The notes: generated by a model from the letters alone, not told the origin. DNA of 64,000 bases from Trichosporon coremiiforme (GCA_039545355.1 BCJJ01000019.1:556076-620075), one strand, 5' to 3'; positions 1-12,460 are shown, numbered from the stretch's first letter. A program made the numbers and translations.

Positions 1-1567
1 AATTGCGGATACTCACGGGATCAGGTCAAAGTGCTTGTACACGCCCCACAGGATCTTGATGTTGAGGTAGTGACGCATGTAGGTCCAGACGACGACGAAG
101 AACGCGAAGAACGGCGTCGACGCGGGGTCGTTCCAGTAGTTGACGCACTTGGCGAGCTGATGTCAGTTATAACCTGCAAGCGACAACTTACCGCGAGGAA
201 GATGTCCGACACGTCCATGGTGACAAAGACCGAGACACCAATGTAGGTGAGCGAGATGAAGTAGCTCCATCCGATGAGCCACAGAGTGACGCAGTGCTGG
301 TCGTCAGCCATGATACCAAGCAAACAACGTACGTGAGCGACGAGCTCCTTGTAGTCCTTGCGGGGCTTCTCAATCTTGAGCGCGAGGATGATCGTCTGCT
401 GGCACCAGTAGGCGGCCTGCATGAGGTAGTAGACCTTGAGGCTCCGTGTCATCTCACGGTGCGGGTAGCCGATGAAGAAGTACTCGGTCTTGTACCACCA
501 CGTCGGGAGGTGGCTCATGCCGATCTTTGGTCAGCGACGCGCGCATGACTGAACTCACGATTCCGGCGACGCCCATGATACCAAAGTAGAAGACGGCGTA
601 GCCCTCTGCGGTTGTCAGCGGGTTTTTTGCGATGCATGGCGACTCACGCTCAGTGAAGCGGGGCACCTTGGCCGGGCGAATGCCTAGCCGCTTGGCCATC
701 GGACGCAGAATGTAGAGGGTGACAAACTGACGGACGCTGAAAACATGTCAACAAACCGCCAAACAGACTGTACGCACAATGACCAGAAAACAATGTAGTA
801 GGCGATGAAGGCGAGATCACCGAGACCCTTCGTGTACTTGCCGTTGGGGAGCTTGTTACAGGGGAACAGCAGGTACTGGAACGGGTTAAACTTGATGGGG
901 CCCGTCATGCCTAGGTCGATGAGGATCCACTGGTTTGCCCAGAGCAGTACAGGGATGATCATGAGGAGGAAAGCAGAGGCTGGCGGGTCAGATTCAGCGA
1001 TGCGGGCAGTGACTCACAAGGCACAAGCATCCACCGTCCAGTCTTGACATCTTCCCAGAAACCGAGCGACTGGTAGCGCTCAGGAATGCCATACGGGTCT
1101 GGACGGGGCGCGCTCTTCGGCAGCGGCTTGACCTCGCTGGACGAGCTAAAGTCAGGCTTTGCGGCGGGGTTGCGATGTGGGCGAACTCACGTCTTCTCGA
1201 CTTTGGCGGACTGCCCATTGAGCGGGATTTGCCTGACAGTCAGAGTCATGGACGCGTTGGAGGACGTGGAGGAAGAGGCAGACGCAGACGTGACAGAGAG
1301 CAAGACTCGTAAGATTCGGGAGGAGCCGGTTGCAGACCGCGCACTCGCTGTTCTGGAAGGCTGACTCGCACCTAGTCGCGCTGGTACGACTATATGACGG
1401 CGCGGGGAGGTGCGGCTTGCGCTTTGACGCGTCGAGCCGACGAGCCAGCCGGTCTGTAGCGCGTAGGATGTCGGGCACGATACTCACTTGAGAGCACTAG
1501 TGACACTCGAGCTGCGGCGCCGGTTGACGGGGGGAGCGGGAGCCTTGAGAGAGGACGACTCGGCCAT
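1..1567 (-). CDS. LAG1: Ceramide synthase (LAG1/LAC1 family), 3' end outside window
   Basis: ER membrane sphingosine N-acyltransferase that makes ceramide from a long-chain base and acyl-CoA. Nine exons can be joined from ATG at 1567 (1567-1488, 1232-1191, 1145-1018, 979-778, 736-648, 605-559, 524-333, 296-192, 156-17); each has GT/AG borders and keeps frame. A donor at 16 shows the gene continues past the left edge. TLC/Lag1 signatures seen: YYLMQAAYWCQQ, then KDYKELVAHH, in which the paired histidines are created by the 333/296 splice, then TLWLIGWSYF and FVTMDVSDIFLALAKCVNY. Several hydrophobic segments fit a multi-pass protein. The N-terminal 26 residues are Ser/Pro-rich and basic. Divergent from ARPC2. 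Family assignment is firm; which paralogue (LAG1 or LAC1 type) cannot be told. Confidence 0.93.
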
Positions 1568-2114
1568 GACTGTCGGTCCTCCTAGGCTGTGTGGTCTTGA
1601 TGTGAGAGATGGACGGAGACGGGGAGATGGACGGAGAGAAGAAAGCGACTAGTGGAAAAAGACGGCAGGTAAATATCAGTGTGCACTGCTGCCATCGTGG
1701 TGCCATAGGAAGGCTTAGGTGCCATCCGAGGCGCCTGGCGCCGCAGGGTGCAGAGCGCCGTTTCGCTTCGTCCTGGATGTCCTACCTACCCATCCTGGGT
1801 GGCCCACAGTGCGATCCACCCGGCACTAAGGTGATCGGCCCCTGAAAGATTCGGGATCCAAGGCGAGAGATGACCGTGTCAGTGTCAGCCTCATCTGAAG
1901 GAACGTGGCCTTCTCGTGGATTCAGCCTGGCACTCTGTCACGTGGCAGACCCTGCACTGGTGGACGCCGTGCGTCACCGCCGACATGTCGCGGACACTCG
2001 AGGCCACTCAACGCTGTGCTCACCGTTCAACTGCACCTTCCTCCTCTCACTTCGGACTTCGAGTCGACAACTGAAACGGCTGCTAAAGACTCGAAAGAAC
2101 GGTAACCAGTCACC
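1568..2114. promoter_or_regulatory. Divergent promoter, ceramide synthase / ARPC2, with CACGTG at 1939-1944
   Basis: Shared 547-bp upstream region of two divergent genes. It holds a palindromic CACGTG E-box at 1939-1944, a motif bound by Cbf1/bHLH factors in other fungi. No convincing TATA box seen. Binding is inferred only. Confidence 0.4.
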
Positions 2115-3257
2115 ATGATTCTCCTCGAGGTGGGCTAGGTATCCCCCGATAGGTTAGCTGACAGACAGTCGCACAGCGTCATCATCCACGATGTCCTCAC
2201 CGACCGCTTCATCAAGTGAGTCGGCGCCCAGATGAGCTAGGTCGCGTTTCGGCAGAGTATCTCTGTCAGCTGCCTCGCTTCCATTTGCAATAGCTGACAG
2301 CAGGCCGGGCCGCGCGGACATCCAGTTCGTCGACTACGACAGCGTGCGCTTCCACATCTCGACGCCCGAGTCCAAGACGGTGCTCCTGCTGTCGATGGCG
2401 ATCCAGTGCTGGCCCGATCTCCTGAAGTACGGTGCGCGCGAGCACCTTGAGAAGGAGTACAGCGGCTACATCCTGCCGCAGAACCAGACCGAGTCCGAGT
2501 ACGACGTGTCCTTTGCGATCGACCTGGAGCGTCTGCCGCTGTCGGATGGTGAGTGACACACTTCTGTGCCAGCTTCGGTCTCGTCTGCGTTCCAGCTCAC
2601 ACCCCAGACGAGAAGGCCGAGCTGATCCGCCACTTCTCCCTTGTCAAGCGCAACGCGCTTGCTGCGCCGTTCCTCGGCTCCTTCGAGGAGCAGCGCCACC
2701 TGGCCGAGACGTACAAGCCTCCGCAGGGACTGGATGACCAGCCGCGCGAGTCGCAGGGCGAGCTTAAGGTGATCAACTACCGGGACGGAGAGGCGATTTT
2801 CCTTCGTGCGTCGCACGACCGCGTCACGGTCATCTTCTCGACCGAGTTCAAGGAGGAGACGGACCGGATCTTTGGCCGCGTGTTCCTGCAAGAGTTCTAC
2901 GACGCGCGCAAGCTGCAGGCGCTCCAGTCGGCGCCGCAGGTGACGTACTCGAACCGCGAGCCGCCGCTCGAGATCCGCCATCTCCCCGGCCTCCGTCGCA
3001 ACGAGAACGTTGGCTACGTCACCTTCATCCTCGCCCCGCGTCACTTTGCCAACCCCGAGCTCGCGATCGGCACCATCTCACGCATCCAGCTCTTCCGCGA
3101 CTACCTCCACTACCACATCAAGTGCTCAAAGGCGTACATGCACTCGCGCATGCGCTACCGTGTTGCCGAGTTCCTCAAGATTCTCAACCGCGCAAAGCCC
3201 GAGGTCCAGACGCACGAGCGGAAGACGATTTCGGGTCGTACCTTCAGGTCTCGTTAA
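2115..3257 (+). CDS. ARC35: ARP2/3 complex subunit 2 (p34-Arc)
   Basis: Core subunit of the ARP2/3 actin-nucleating complex; with ARPC4 it forms the structural centre and contacts the mother filament. Four exons: 2115-2129 (only MILLE), 2169-2215, 2304-2548 (2301 is also possible and in frame) and 2608-3257, about 318 residues, the usual family length. MILLE is the conserved start of ARPC2 proteins. Later matches include HDRVTVIFSTEFKEE, the APQVTYSNREPPLE stretch, FRDYLHYHIKCSKAYMHSRM and the end FLKILNRAKPE...KTISGRTF. The first intron ends in CTGACAGACAG, an example of the very short branch-site to acceptor spacing used throughout this window. Confidence 0.95.
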
Positions 3258-5528
3258 GCGGGGGTGAGCGTCGGCGAGCGCATATGTCAGCTGCAACACC
3301 AGCAGCGTATAGCAACAGTAGGCACAGAAGAATGTACATGTCCATAAGCGGAGCGCGCACGGAGCGCGTGCGGAGCGGGGACGGCCTCGTAGCGGGACTG
3401 AGTGTCGCGGAGAGAGTACGGGGAAGCGTGGATCTCGAGTCGCTCAGAGACGATGCCGAGGATGGCGAGGGACAGAAGGAATCCGCTGGCGCACTGACCA
3501 CAGGCACGAATGGAGACTGACGAAGTCATTGGAGTCTGTGACTGACGAGACTGACGAGACTGACGACGCCCAGATTCTGTCAGCATCTGTCAACTGACAA
3601 CAGCTTTGAATTGCGAGAGGAGAGATCAAGAGAGAATACAGACAAGTTCGCATGCAGATCGGAAGATACACTACAGATGTTGACGTGTCGTCGTCGTCGT
3701 TGTGGGTTGTGGGTCGTGCCGGTCTCGAGGTGAGAGGGCGGAGGCATGGATGGAATGTAGTGTGTAGAATGTGTGGATGTGGCAGGCTGGGGATGAGACA
3801 TGGGACGACTCGGTCTCTGGTTTCGTGCTGGTCTAGGCGTGTAGGCGCGTGTCCGGGTCCGGCTACGGCAGTTCTTTTTTTTGGTATGCGTTGTGATGGG
3901 CGGCGGCAGCGATGAGCGGCGCCCAGCAATCGACGGTAGATTGCGACGGTTGAGCGTTTGTATCGGAGCGAACTCCCCCGGCCTCTCCAGTCATCGCAGT
4001 CATCGCAGATTGAGGTTACGGAGTAGAGAGGACGACGAGGCTACGCGGGCCAAGCAGTCGGCAGCTGAATAGGCAACGGCACCCAAAGCCAATCCCAGAC
4101 CCAGACCCAACTGGCCCGTTTCTCCTTCGTAGCCTGCTCACTTGGTGTCGACTGCGAAGTGTAGGAAGGTGGCAGAGGTGGCAGAGGCGGCAGAGGAGAG
4201 AGGGAGACAGAGTCGAGGAGACTGTCCATCTCTAACGCCCACGCGAGGTCTTTCTCGGGAGATGAGGCGGGATACGCCACAGAGAGAGGGGTGCGCCACT
4301 TGCCTGACATCTTGACGAGCAGAGCGAGGCAGGACCGAAGGCTCGAGGTTGAGGCCGGTGTGAGGGAAGTGGAGCGTGGGGGTGAGCGAGACTGTAGCCG
4401 AAGTTGTCGGAGACGTGAGACGGAGCGAGTAGGAGTGGCAGGAAGCCGAAGACGAGATCAGAGGAGAAGTGCGAGCGGCCAGTCCAAGATGAAGAGAGGT
4501 AACACAGAAGCTTGAATCGGAGAAGCGCGGAGAAATCAAGAAAGAAGAACACGGGGGGGTCTGCAAGCGGACGAGAAAGAACGATGACGATGAGGACGGA
4601 GGGACAGTTGTCGTCGCTCTCGCTCTTGCAGAATCTGCCTGCTCCAAGTGTGCGTTGTGCGTAGATTCAATCCTGGATTTCTACTCTCGCTCGATCGTCG
4701 CAACCCCCTCTGCTCCCTTCGACTGCAGTGCTTGACTGCACGCACGTACCTCGCCTCTTGACGTCGGTCTGCACGTCTGCATCATGTTCGACTGCGCGGT
4801 CGGCCCGTCGGCCTGTCGGCAGTCGGTCAGACGGTGAGACGGTGGGTCATGGGCCACCGGGTCGGGATTTCGACCGAATCGCCAGAGACAGCGATCGCAT
4901 AGCTTCGAAACACACTTGCACGGGGCTCATCACCGTACTGAGCAAGAGCAAAGGCTTCGGGAGAAGAATCCCCCTGATTGAGACACACGTCCTACACGAG
5001 GCCTATGTAGCACATGTAGCGGTGAGGAAGAGCGACACTCCGTGCCCAGACCTGTCCCTGCGCCCGTCGTCTCACTTCTCTCAATGTTTTGGGGAAACTG
5101 ACCCTCCACTGCTCCTCTGGTCAATGGTGCTGCGATGCAGAAGTGGACGATCGCAGACAAGGCGCACGTTGAGCACTGCACGCTTCCGCCTCGCGTCCTG
5201 ATGAGCGCTCATCATCACACAAGAATACACAGAACACTTCCCGCATCGAGTTCCCATCATCGCGTCCCTACCAGTTCCAGAGCGATGCGATGCCAGAACA
5301 GTGCTTGATCCGGGCTTGATCAAAGGACAGCAGCGCGGACAGAAACTCCTTTCATCATGGTGTCATTCTAACAAATCGACCCTTACTCTGCCTACGTCCT
5401 CGTCCTCGTCTGCTGACTGTCTCTCACTCGACCCACAACTCGACTGCTGCCTGACACGTCTCACGTCACTGGCCGCCAATCTAGGAGGACTACTGTCGAC
5501 TCACCCGGCCGTCGGCCGTGCTTGTCGC
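3258..5528. other. Gene-poor interval with no firm gene
   Basis: About 2.3 kb between the 3' ends of ARPC2 and the PIL1-type gene. The minus strand from about 4650 to 3600 is CT-rich like a leader, but no exon chain gives a recognisable protein. Short tandem patches are present: a 9-bp ACTGACGAG unit near 3541-3575 and a 9-bp GGTGGCAGA unit near 4168-4195. A weak small membrane-protein candidate is listed separately. Confidence 0.5.
3287..3529 (-). CDS. Possible small membrane protein, unrecognised
   Basis: A short minus-strand frame starts MTSSVSIRACGQCASGFLLSL and has one hydrophobic segment (about residues 16-27), then a Tyr/Arg-rich tail ending in CWCCS. Codons in its first two thirds mostly end in G or C, as in neighbouring genes. 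A second frame over the same DNA ends in another hydrophobic helix (MDMYILLCLLLLYAAG), so a short unrecognised intron or a chance frame are both possible. I do not recognise a family; this is a weak call. Confidence 0.2.
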   Translation of the reverse strand: MTSSVSIRACGQCASGFLLSLAILGIVSERLEIHASPYSLRDTQSRYEAVPAPHALRARSAYGHVHSSVPTVAIRCWCCS

Positions 5529-8036
5529 CTACTGGTACCCCGGCGGCGGGCTGTCGGGCACGCTCGGCTTGTCCTCCTCGTTAAAGCTGGGGCGTTGCTT
5601 GGTTCCGCGCCTGAACGCAGCGGCCGAGATGACACCGTTACTAGCGGGAGCCGCGGGCGTATACGACGAGCGCCTCTCATCGACTGGCGTCGTCACGTTG
5701 GGAGCCGGGGCGTAGTAACTGTCCAGGGCCTGGTTCAGTGCGTCGTCGCGCGCGTCGGGAGAGGCGACACGCGACCGCGGCGGACTGGCTGGCGGCCTGT
5801 ACTCACCAGCGGCCGGCTTGTCGTGAATCACGACGACAGGCACGTCAGCCGGAACCGGCGCTGGAGCAGAGGGCTGGTAGTTGAACCCGGAGGCTTCGTA
5901 CTGCCCCGGCGTCTCGACGTGCGTCGACGTGTACTGCGCCGGCGGGTCGGGGAGGCGGCGCGTCGAGGGCGACGCAGGCTGGTCCGGGATCGTGACGACT
6001 GGCTCCTCGTCATAGGCCAGGCCCTCGGCCGAGGTCGAAGGGGGAATGCTCGGCTGCGCGCGCTGCTGGGGCGAAGAAATCTCGGCGGGGATAGCCACGA
6101 CGCTCTCGTCTTCAGGAGTGTAGTATCCATCAGCGGTGACGGGACGGCCAGCCTGAGCAGGCGCGGCCAGATACGATTCGTGCTGGGCCGGTTCCTGGTA
6201 CGCGGGCTGCGCGGGTTCGTGAGCTGGCTCCTCCTCGGCACGCGGTACGGGTCCATCATGCAGCGAGTAGCGTGGACCGTCGTGGAGCGAGTACCGGGGC
6301 TGATCCTGGAGGGATGCGCCGGTCGAGTCACGGTTGGAGACGCGGAGCGGCTCCCACCCGGGCGTCGCCTTGGACTGCTCCGACTTCTCCTCAGCAGGCT
6401 CAGGTGGCGAGTCGAGGGTCGTCGTCGCGAAGCGCTCAGCGATGGGAGCGCCGTACGGTGTCGGCGCAATCGACGAAGTCGACTCCTGCGCCTGCTGCGC
6501 CACCGCATCCATCTGTCGCTGCTGCTCGTACTCGTACGAGTGCTCGACGGCATCGTCCGAGGGTCCCTGCCACACCGTGCCGGTGGGCGCGGTGTGAGTC
6601 GCGCCATACTCATCCTGCTCGCTGGGACGGCGGTCGTCTAAGCCCGCGATCGCGGGGATGCGCGGCGGGCTGCTGGCGCGCGGGCTGCTCGCACCCGTGC
6701 CCGGGACGTAGTCGCCGTACTCCTCGCGCTGCGCAATGGACGACTCGGGAACGGGGCCGTTGCCGGCAGCAGCAGCGGTCAGGGGCGAGTTGTGGATGCC
6801 GGGCAGGCCGGGGGGCTTCGGCGCCGCAGACGCAGCGTGGAATTGTACCTGCGTCAGGCAGCGGAGTGCCTCCTGTGTCGTCTTGTCCGTCCGCTCGTAG
6901 CCCTCGTACGGCGCGCGTCCGTATCCGGGCGGCGTCTCCTCGAGCGGGATCTCCTCAAGCAGCAGTTTGCCCAGCTCGCCGACGATGCACATCTTCTCGC
7001 CGAGCTCCTCGAGGCCGCCAAACTTGTACGACATGGCTTCCTTGACCATTCTGATGTCAGCTAACGACGACAGCGACGGAGCTTGGACTCACTGCCTCTT
7101 GAAGTCCCCGAGCTTGCTTTCCTCGACGACAATGTCGGCATCAATGTCGCGCATGTCCTTGCGCAGGCTCTCGAGCAGCTCCGTCTGCTGCAGGAGCTGC
7201 TTGTTCTCCGCGCCCATCTTGGACAGCTTGCGCTCGGCCTGCTCGGCCTTGTGCGTCAGCTGGCGGCGCTGGCGGCGCTTCTGGTCGAGATTCTCCTCGC
7301 GCTCGCGGATGCGCTTGAAGCACACACGCAGGTTGGCCTCGTGCCCCGCAAAAGTGCGGTACGCGTTGCTGAGCTGCGTCAGGAGCGTCGCCGAGTGCGT
7401 CAGCACGTCCTGCAGGTCCGGGCCCTCCGACTGCCCGTACGGCGCGAGCTTGCTTGCGGCCGACGCCGTCTCCTGCGCCATCTTGTCCGAGGCCTTCAGC
7501 ACATCCTTTTCACTACTAATGACACTGTGGACGTCAGCTCACGACTCTGGTGGCAAACATCCCTCCACCCTCGCCCCAGGGATGCCTGACGCGTGTCGAT
7601 TCGCGACGCGGGCATTGCAGAGGCACAAGCGCGCATGGCGCAGCACACGAGGGGCAAGGCGAGCGAGTGCGTCGCATGCCTTCTTTCCCACTTCGTGCCC
7701 CCTGTTGCAGTCGGGCTCTACTCACTCTTGGAGTGCTCTCAGGTCCTGGTTACCGAGCGCGGGGAGGAGCGACGTGTGGGCAACCTTCTTGCCCAGCTTG
7801 TTGCCGATGCCGCCGAGGGTTCCACTGCCGCCACCGCCTCCGCCGCTGCTGTGCGAGTGGGAGTGTGCCGGGACAAAGTTGGAGTTGCCGGTGGTGGGGG
7901 ACGCGAGGCTCTCGTCGCCGCTTGCCGGCGCAGCGCCACTGACGATGCGGCTCTGGGGTTGGGAGTTGGAGTCGGAGCCTCGCCGGCGTCCGAAGGAGGG
8001 GAGGCCAAACTTGCCCGATGCCGAGCGTAGGGCCAT
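5529..8036 (-). CDS. PIL1: Eisosome core component, PIL1/LSP1 (BAR-domain) family
   Basis: Plasma-membrane scaffold protein whose BAR domain assembles eisosomes. Three exons (8036-7726, 7515-7093, 7050-5529) give about 751 residues with frame kept. The N-terminus MALRSASGKFGLPSFGRRRG resembles the basic/aromatic membrane-binding start of Pil1. The BAR core follows: KKVAHTSLLPALGNQDLRALQ, a long helical region (CFKRIREREENLDQKRRQRRQ) and MCIVGELGKLLLEEI. The C-terminal half, roughly 430 residues, is disordered and rich in Pro, Ser, Glu and Gln, with repeated RYSLHDGP; yeast Pil1 is much shorter (about 340 residues), so this tail is an extension. The start at 8036 is preferred to an in-frame ATG about 29 codons upstream because it gives the family N-terminus. 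Confidence 0.9.
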
Positions 8037-9166
8037 GTTGGATGGTTGGGGTGAGTGAGTGTGGAAAGAGGAAAAACTACCAAAGAGACCTTCTCCTTCC
8101 TGGTATGGTTCAGGACAGGTCACGGCTTGACATTAGCTCTGACGTACGACGGGGTCCTGCGTCTGCCCGTGTCCTGGACGCAGCTGGACGACCTGAGACC
8201 TGTAACCGCCACCGAGTATTTGATCCCGCACCGCCTGCTCATTGTCAGTGAGCCAAGCCAAGATCCTCGACGCGAAGCATAAATCGAATCGAATGGCGCT
8301 ATCCCTGCATGCCGAACGGCCGATTGCTGTGCACCACAGGGCCGCAGCCCAGAGCGGCATCTACAATACCCGCAAGCACAAGGTGCGGAGACGCCGAGGA
8401 CGACGAGACGACGTTGTGCATGTGCATGCTACGGTTGTGCTAATCTTGGCGTTTCGGCGTCCATGGTGCAAACCTCAACCTCGAAAGCACACGACGGTGG
8501 GGGAATGGCGAGGATTGCAAGGGAGGCGCCGCCATCAAGGCTTGCCTGGTAACGGCGAACGGCGTGTGGTAGGCAGGCTGCGGACAGGCGACCGTGAAAC
8601 CACCCTCAAACTGTCGCCGTTCCTGATCACCGCAGCACTCTCTCGCTCTCGCATGGCACGAGCCCGGCTGATCTCGCCGCCCTCGCCGCTGGACCGCGCC
8701 CAACTTTCTGTCCGCGACATCGCTCGCTCATATGGCAATCCCACCACTCAATTGCTCCCATGCGAGCGGGGCATAGATAAGCCCTATCAGTCGCTGCTGC
8801 ATGCGTCACAATGTGGCAGATTCCGCTACGCAGCGCCCAGGACTCTGGATACTAACCCACAGGTCGTTGCACTGCCGCCAGACCCTTGCCTCCGTCATTT
8901 CCGCGCCAGTCAATACGCACACGCACAGCCTCGATCAGCTCCTGAAGAACACTATGCATTTGCCGAGACTCTGAAGTATTGCAATGAAAGGACAGAAATG
9001 TGTGAAGAATGTTTTGGTTTGGTTAAAACGTAGAAGAGCGAAAACGAAATATGTCGAAAAGATAGATGACGGTTGAGAAGAAGGAAATCGAATCAATGAG
9101 TAATTGCTGAGGTTGACACTTGATAGAAGAAAGGAAATATGCTTTTGACTTGTTGGGAGAATGGAC
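8037..9166. other. Intergenic, promoter side of PIL1-type gene
   Basis: About 1.1 kb. A 263-codon plus-strand frame (8242-9033) crosses it, but it is Arg/His-rich, resembles no family and has poor codon pattern, so I treat it as chance. Nothing else seen. Confidence 0.5.
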
Positions 9167-10653
9167 TTAGATGCGCTTGATACCGATGGGCATGCCGTTC
9201 ACGGGAGGGGGCGAGACGCCGACACCGACGCCGCCCAGACCAGGTCCCCCGGGCTGGCCGTGGGGCCACGAGTAGGGCTTGGGCTGGTTCATGCCAAACG
9301 CGCCCATGATCGGGGCACCGACGCCGGGCTGGCCGAAGTAGCCGATGTGCGTAGGGATGATGCGGCGACGCGTGCGCTGCTTGCGAGGAGCCGCAGCCGC
9401 GGTCGTGCCTCCATTCGAGTTCGGGCCGACCGCGTTGCCAAGAGCGCGCGAGGCGATCGACACCGAAGGCGAGCGGGCGCGGTCAGGGCGCGAGCCGTAC
9501 ACCGACGAAGGACGGGAACCTCCGAGCTTCGTGCCGCCACCGAGGACGGTCACGTTGCCACCGTCATAGGGAGTGACAGTGGGGCCATTCGAGCTGGCCG
9601 ACGAGGGACGGGCCAGGGTAGGCGAAGCGGTGCGCCCACGCTTGGCGTGCTCCTCCTCATTCTCGCTGGTCTGCTCATTCTTGTCTGAAGGAAGCAGGTC
9701 GGCGGAGCCGGGACGGGACGCGGGAGTGAGAAGCTGGGTGTGTGAGTTCGAGTTCGTGTCGCTCGAGTCTGAACTGCGCGAGCTGGTGCTGTCCGAGCCT
9801 TTGTGGCCGTTGGGACGAGTGAACGACACATTACGTGATGAATGACGCAGGAGGTCGCCGTCTTGCTGGATGGAAGACGGGCGGCTCGGCGAGTTGTTTG
9901 CGGACAGCAGATGCGGCGAAGGCGAGCGGGTGCCCTCGCTGCGGGTGGGAGGGAAGGCGAGCAGGCTGGGAGCTCTGATCGGGATAGCCTTCGAGGTGCG
10001 GACCGGGGTGGCGTGGGGGCTCGACTCGGCGGGGGCCGACGACGCCGTGGGAGCGGCCTGCCAGATAACGTGGAATGATTCTACGCACGTCAGCCTAGAT
10101 AAGACAATGTTTACTCACCACGAGGGCGTCTGATCGGGTCAAACTCGGGCTCGTCCCATCCCCAGCCTCCCCATCGCCACACGACCATTCCGGGATCGCA
10201 CCACACCTCCCACTCGGACTCGTCTTCGCCCTCGGCACGCTTGCGGTGCGACGCCGAGATCGCCTTGGACCAAGTGGGGATGTCAATGTCCTTCCCGGCC
10301 GCCTCACGCAGGAGAGGAGGAAGGCCGTGAACTCGGTCGCTGATAAGGGAGCGGGTTCCGGATGCCTGGTGCGGGTTGGACTCGTTCCAGGAAGGCTCGT
10401 AAGCATTCGTGAGGATCTTGGTCAGGCGCTGGCGCAAGGTCATCAGCTGGGAGTGCGAGTAGTGGGCCGCGAGCGGCTGAACAAGATGGTGGACAAGAGC
10501 CTGGACCGCCGAGCCCAGCGTCATGTCCAGTTGCAGACCGGCGCCGGGGGTGGCATTGGTCGGAGCGGGCGGGGTGGCAAGGGCGGGGGAGGTAGCGCGA
10601 GGGGGAGTCCGCTGGCTGCTGAGGGAGAGCCCCGTGATATCGGGTGGGTCCAT
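9167..10653 (-). CDS. BTG/Tob (anti-proliferative) domain protein
   Basis: Probable adaptor linking the CCR4-NOT deadenylase (through Caf1) to RNA-binding partners, by analogy with animal BTG/Tob proteins. Two exons (10653-10119 and 10080-9167) join in frame to 482 residues. The N-terminal 180 residues carry the domain: LGSAVQALVHHLVQPL, then LRQRLTKILTNAYEPSW, and the C-terminal box seen as EWEVWCDPGMVVWRWGGWGW, which fits the WxDPxxVxxRxG pattern. The rest is Ser/Pro/Gly-rich and disordered, with a basic RKQRTRRR patch near the end and a Gly-Pro-rich terminus. Family membership is good; the role is inferred from animal homologues. It has its own 5' region up to 11524. Confidence 0.8.
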
Positions 10654-11524
10654 TTTGTCTTAGAGCATGTGCGAGTGTCGTGTGTCGTGAGGTCGCTGAT
10701 CGGCTCGTCGAGGTGTCGGTGTCGTTGGAAATTTGTCGGGCGGCGAAGGAGGGTATAAACACAACACTTGGTCGACGAGCGCAAGAAAAGGATGCGGGAG
10801 CTGTTGTTTACGTTTGAGTGTGTCTCGGTTAGAGAAGGTCGAATGCAGGTGGGCGAAGACAGGAAACGTATTGTGGTCGTTGTCACAAGAATGAAAGGAG
10901 TCGAAGTGATGGTGGTATGCTATGGATGGAGAGTGAGAGTGTGATGCAGTACTGCCTGATCCTGGATGCCTGGATCAGAGGGATCAGAGGCTTGGACGGC
11001 CAGGAGCTAACGACCGGTAGGCATGCGAGGCATGCAGGGCGCATGGCGCAGGTGACCGGTTGGGCTGGCTGGGCGCACTGGGGGTGGCCACCAGCCAACG
11101 CAGGCTCAAGCTGGTGCACAGCAAGGGACACCAAGGGCGACCATTGTTGTGCTGAACCTGACCTCGGGAGCAAATCCGCGTGACCACTTACCGCTTCCGG
11201 CAAGTCCCGCGGTACTTCGCACCGTGGCGCCCCCTGTTGGCTTCCATTCGACCCCGTTCGACCCAAACAATGCATGCACACCCAAGCATTCTACATAGGG
11301 GCACGAGCGCGCTGTACACTGGCGAGCGTGCAGAGTGCACTCGAGGCTTACGCGTGCGCCTCAGAACATTAATGCATGATGCCGAGGTGGTACATAGGCG
11401 ATGGAAGCCGCACACAGACCGGCTGGGCGTCCAGTTCTGCGCGACTGATTTTCCGAACAGCGATCGCACCCGGAACAAGGAATTCGAGTGGGCCAAGCAC
11501 AAGCTAATTCGGGACTGCGCAGCT
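10654..11524. other. Intergenic, promoter side of BTG/Tob gene
   Basis: About 870 bp between the BTG-type start and the stop of the SWIM-domain gene, both on the minus strand. No gene or strong motif seen; frames present are short and lack family similarity. Confidence 0.5.
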
Positions 11525-12236
11525 TCACAGCACGGGAGCCAGATTCAGCAGTCCCACCACGGCGGGCACGCCGACTTCAGACTCGACAAACTTGTCAGAG
11601 TAGAACGCCAGTAACACAGCCAGCAGGTGCTTGCACTGTTCGTCAGTTGGATAGCGGGCCGGGCAAACTCACCATCTCCGCCTTGTCCGTCAGAAGCGAC
11701 TGATACGCAAATCCGGGGCAGGGGCAAAACATCTGGCCCAGATTCGATGCGCTGTGTGTGAAGGTTCCTGCTTCTGTCGAGAGCGTCGTGCACTGTTCAG
11801 CCTCGGCACCGATGGGCTGAGCTGCCTCAATGTTCTCGCCAGGCTTGTCCTCGCACGGCGTGATGGGCTTCTCTTTACTGCTCGAAGGCAGGTCGAGGTA
11901 GATCGTGTACGGAGCTCCGGTCGAAGATGACACCTGAGGCGAGTGAGAAGTCAAAGGAGAGCACAACTTACCTGGTAGGTCACTCGCCCACCTGGAAGAC
12001 GCACTCGCACAACTGGTTGTCAGCTAATATCCAACAGAACCTCAGCTCACCATCTCGATCATCCACGAGCTGGAGCGCTGACACGAGGGACGGCCCAAAG
12101 AGTGCGTGCAGATGGAGCAGAGCGGGTTCAGAGTCTGGCGTCAGCCACAAAGTCCCGCTCATAGCAGCTCACGGGGATCCTTTCCGAAGTCTTGCAGTAG
12201 CTTCTGGACGAGAAGAAGGTGCTCGTCAGCCGTCAT
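11525..12236 (-). CDS. SWS1: SWIM zinc-finger protein, ZSWIM7/Sws1-like Shu complex subunit
   Basis: Sws1/ZSWIM7 proteins form the Shu complex, which promotes Rad51 filaments in homologous recombination. Five exons (12236-12173, 12134-12051, 12012-11972, 11933-11673, 11635-11525) sum to 561 nt, 186 residues. The SWIM motif CxCx(n)CxH is intact: CPCPGFAYQSLL, then after the last intron CKHLLAVLLAFY. Upstream it has LHALFGPSLVSALQLVDDRD, matching the conserved helix of ZSWIM7, and GGRVTYQVSSSTG. An acidic insert of about 45 residues lies before the first Cys pair. An upstream ATG is followed at once by a stop, so 12236 is the start. Divergent from VPS60 across about 224 bp. Confidence 0.88.
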
Positions 12237-12460
12237 TGCTGTGCCATTGTTGTCATCGGCGTCGAGGATGGTCGGAAGTGACGAGCAGCAGACATTTCAG
12301 AAGGTCACCGTATCATACCGTCACCCAGTCGATCGCGCGGAGACCCCGCATTCGCCACCCGGCGGCTTATCCCGTCCTCCCCCTTTGGTGCACCGCGATG
12401 ACGCCCGCGTACATGATGGCTTCCTCGCTTCATTCTCCAGCACATCCCCAGCCAAGCACG
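12237..12460. promoter_or_regulatory. Short divergent promoter, SWS1 / VPS60
   Basis: 224 bp separates the two start codons. No TATA box or CACGTG seen. The shared control of a recombination gene and an ESCRT gene is probably just compact packing. Confidence 0.4.

Noticed and set aside
5301..6641. 446-codon plus-strand open frame
   Set aside because: Antisense to the PIL1-type tail exon; Arg/Leu-rich shadow.
8242..9033. 263-codon plus-strand frame
   Set aside because: Arg/His-rich, no motif, poor codon pattern.
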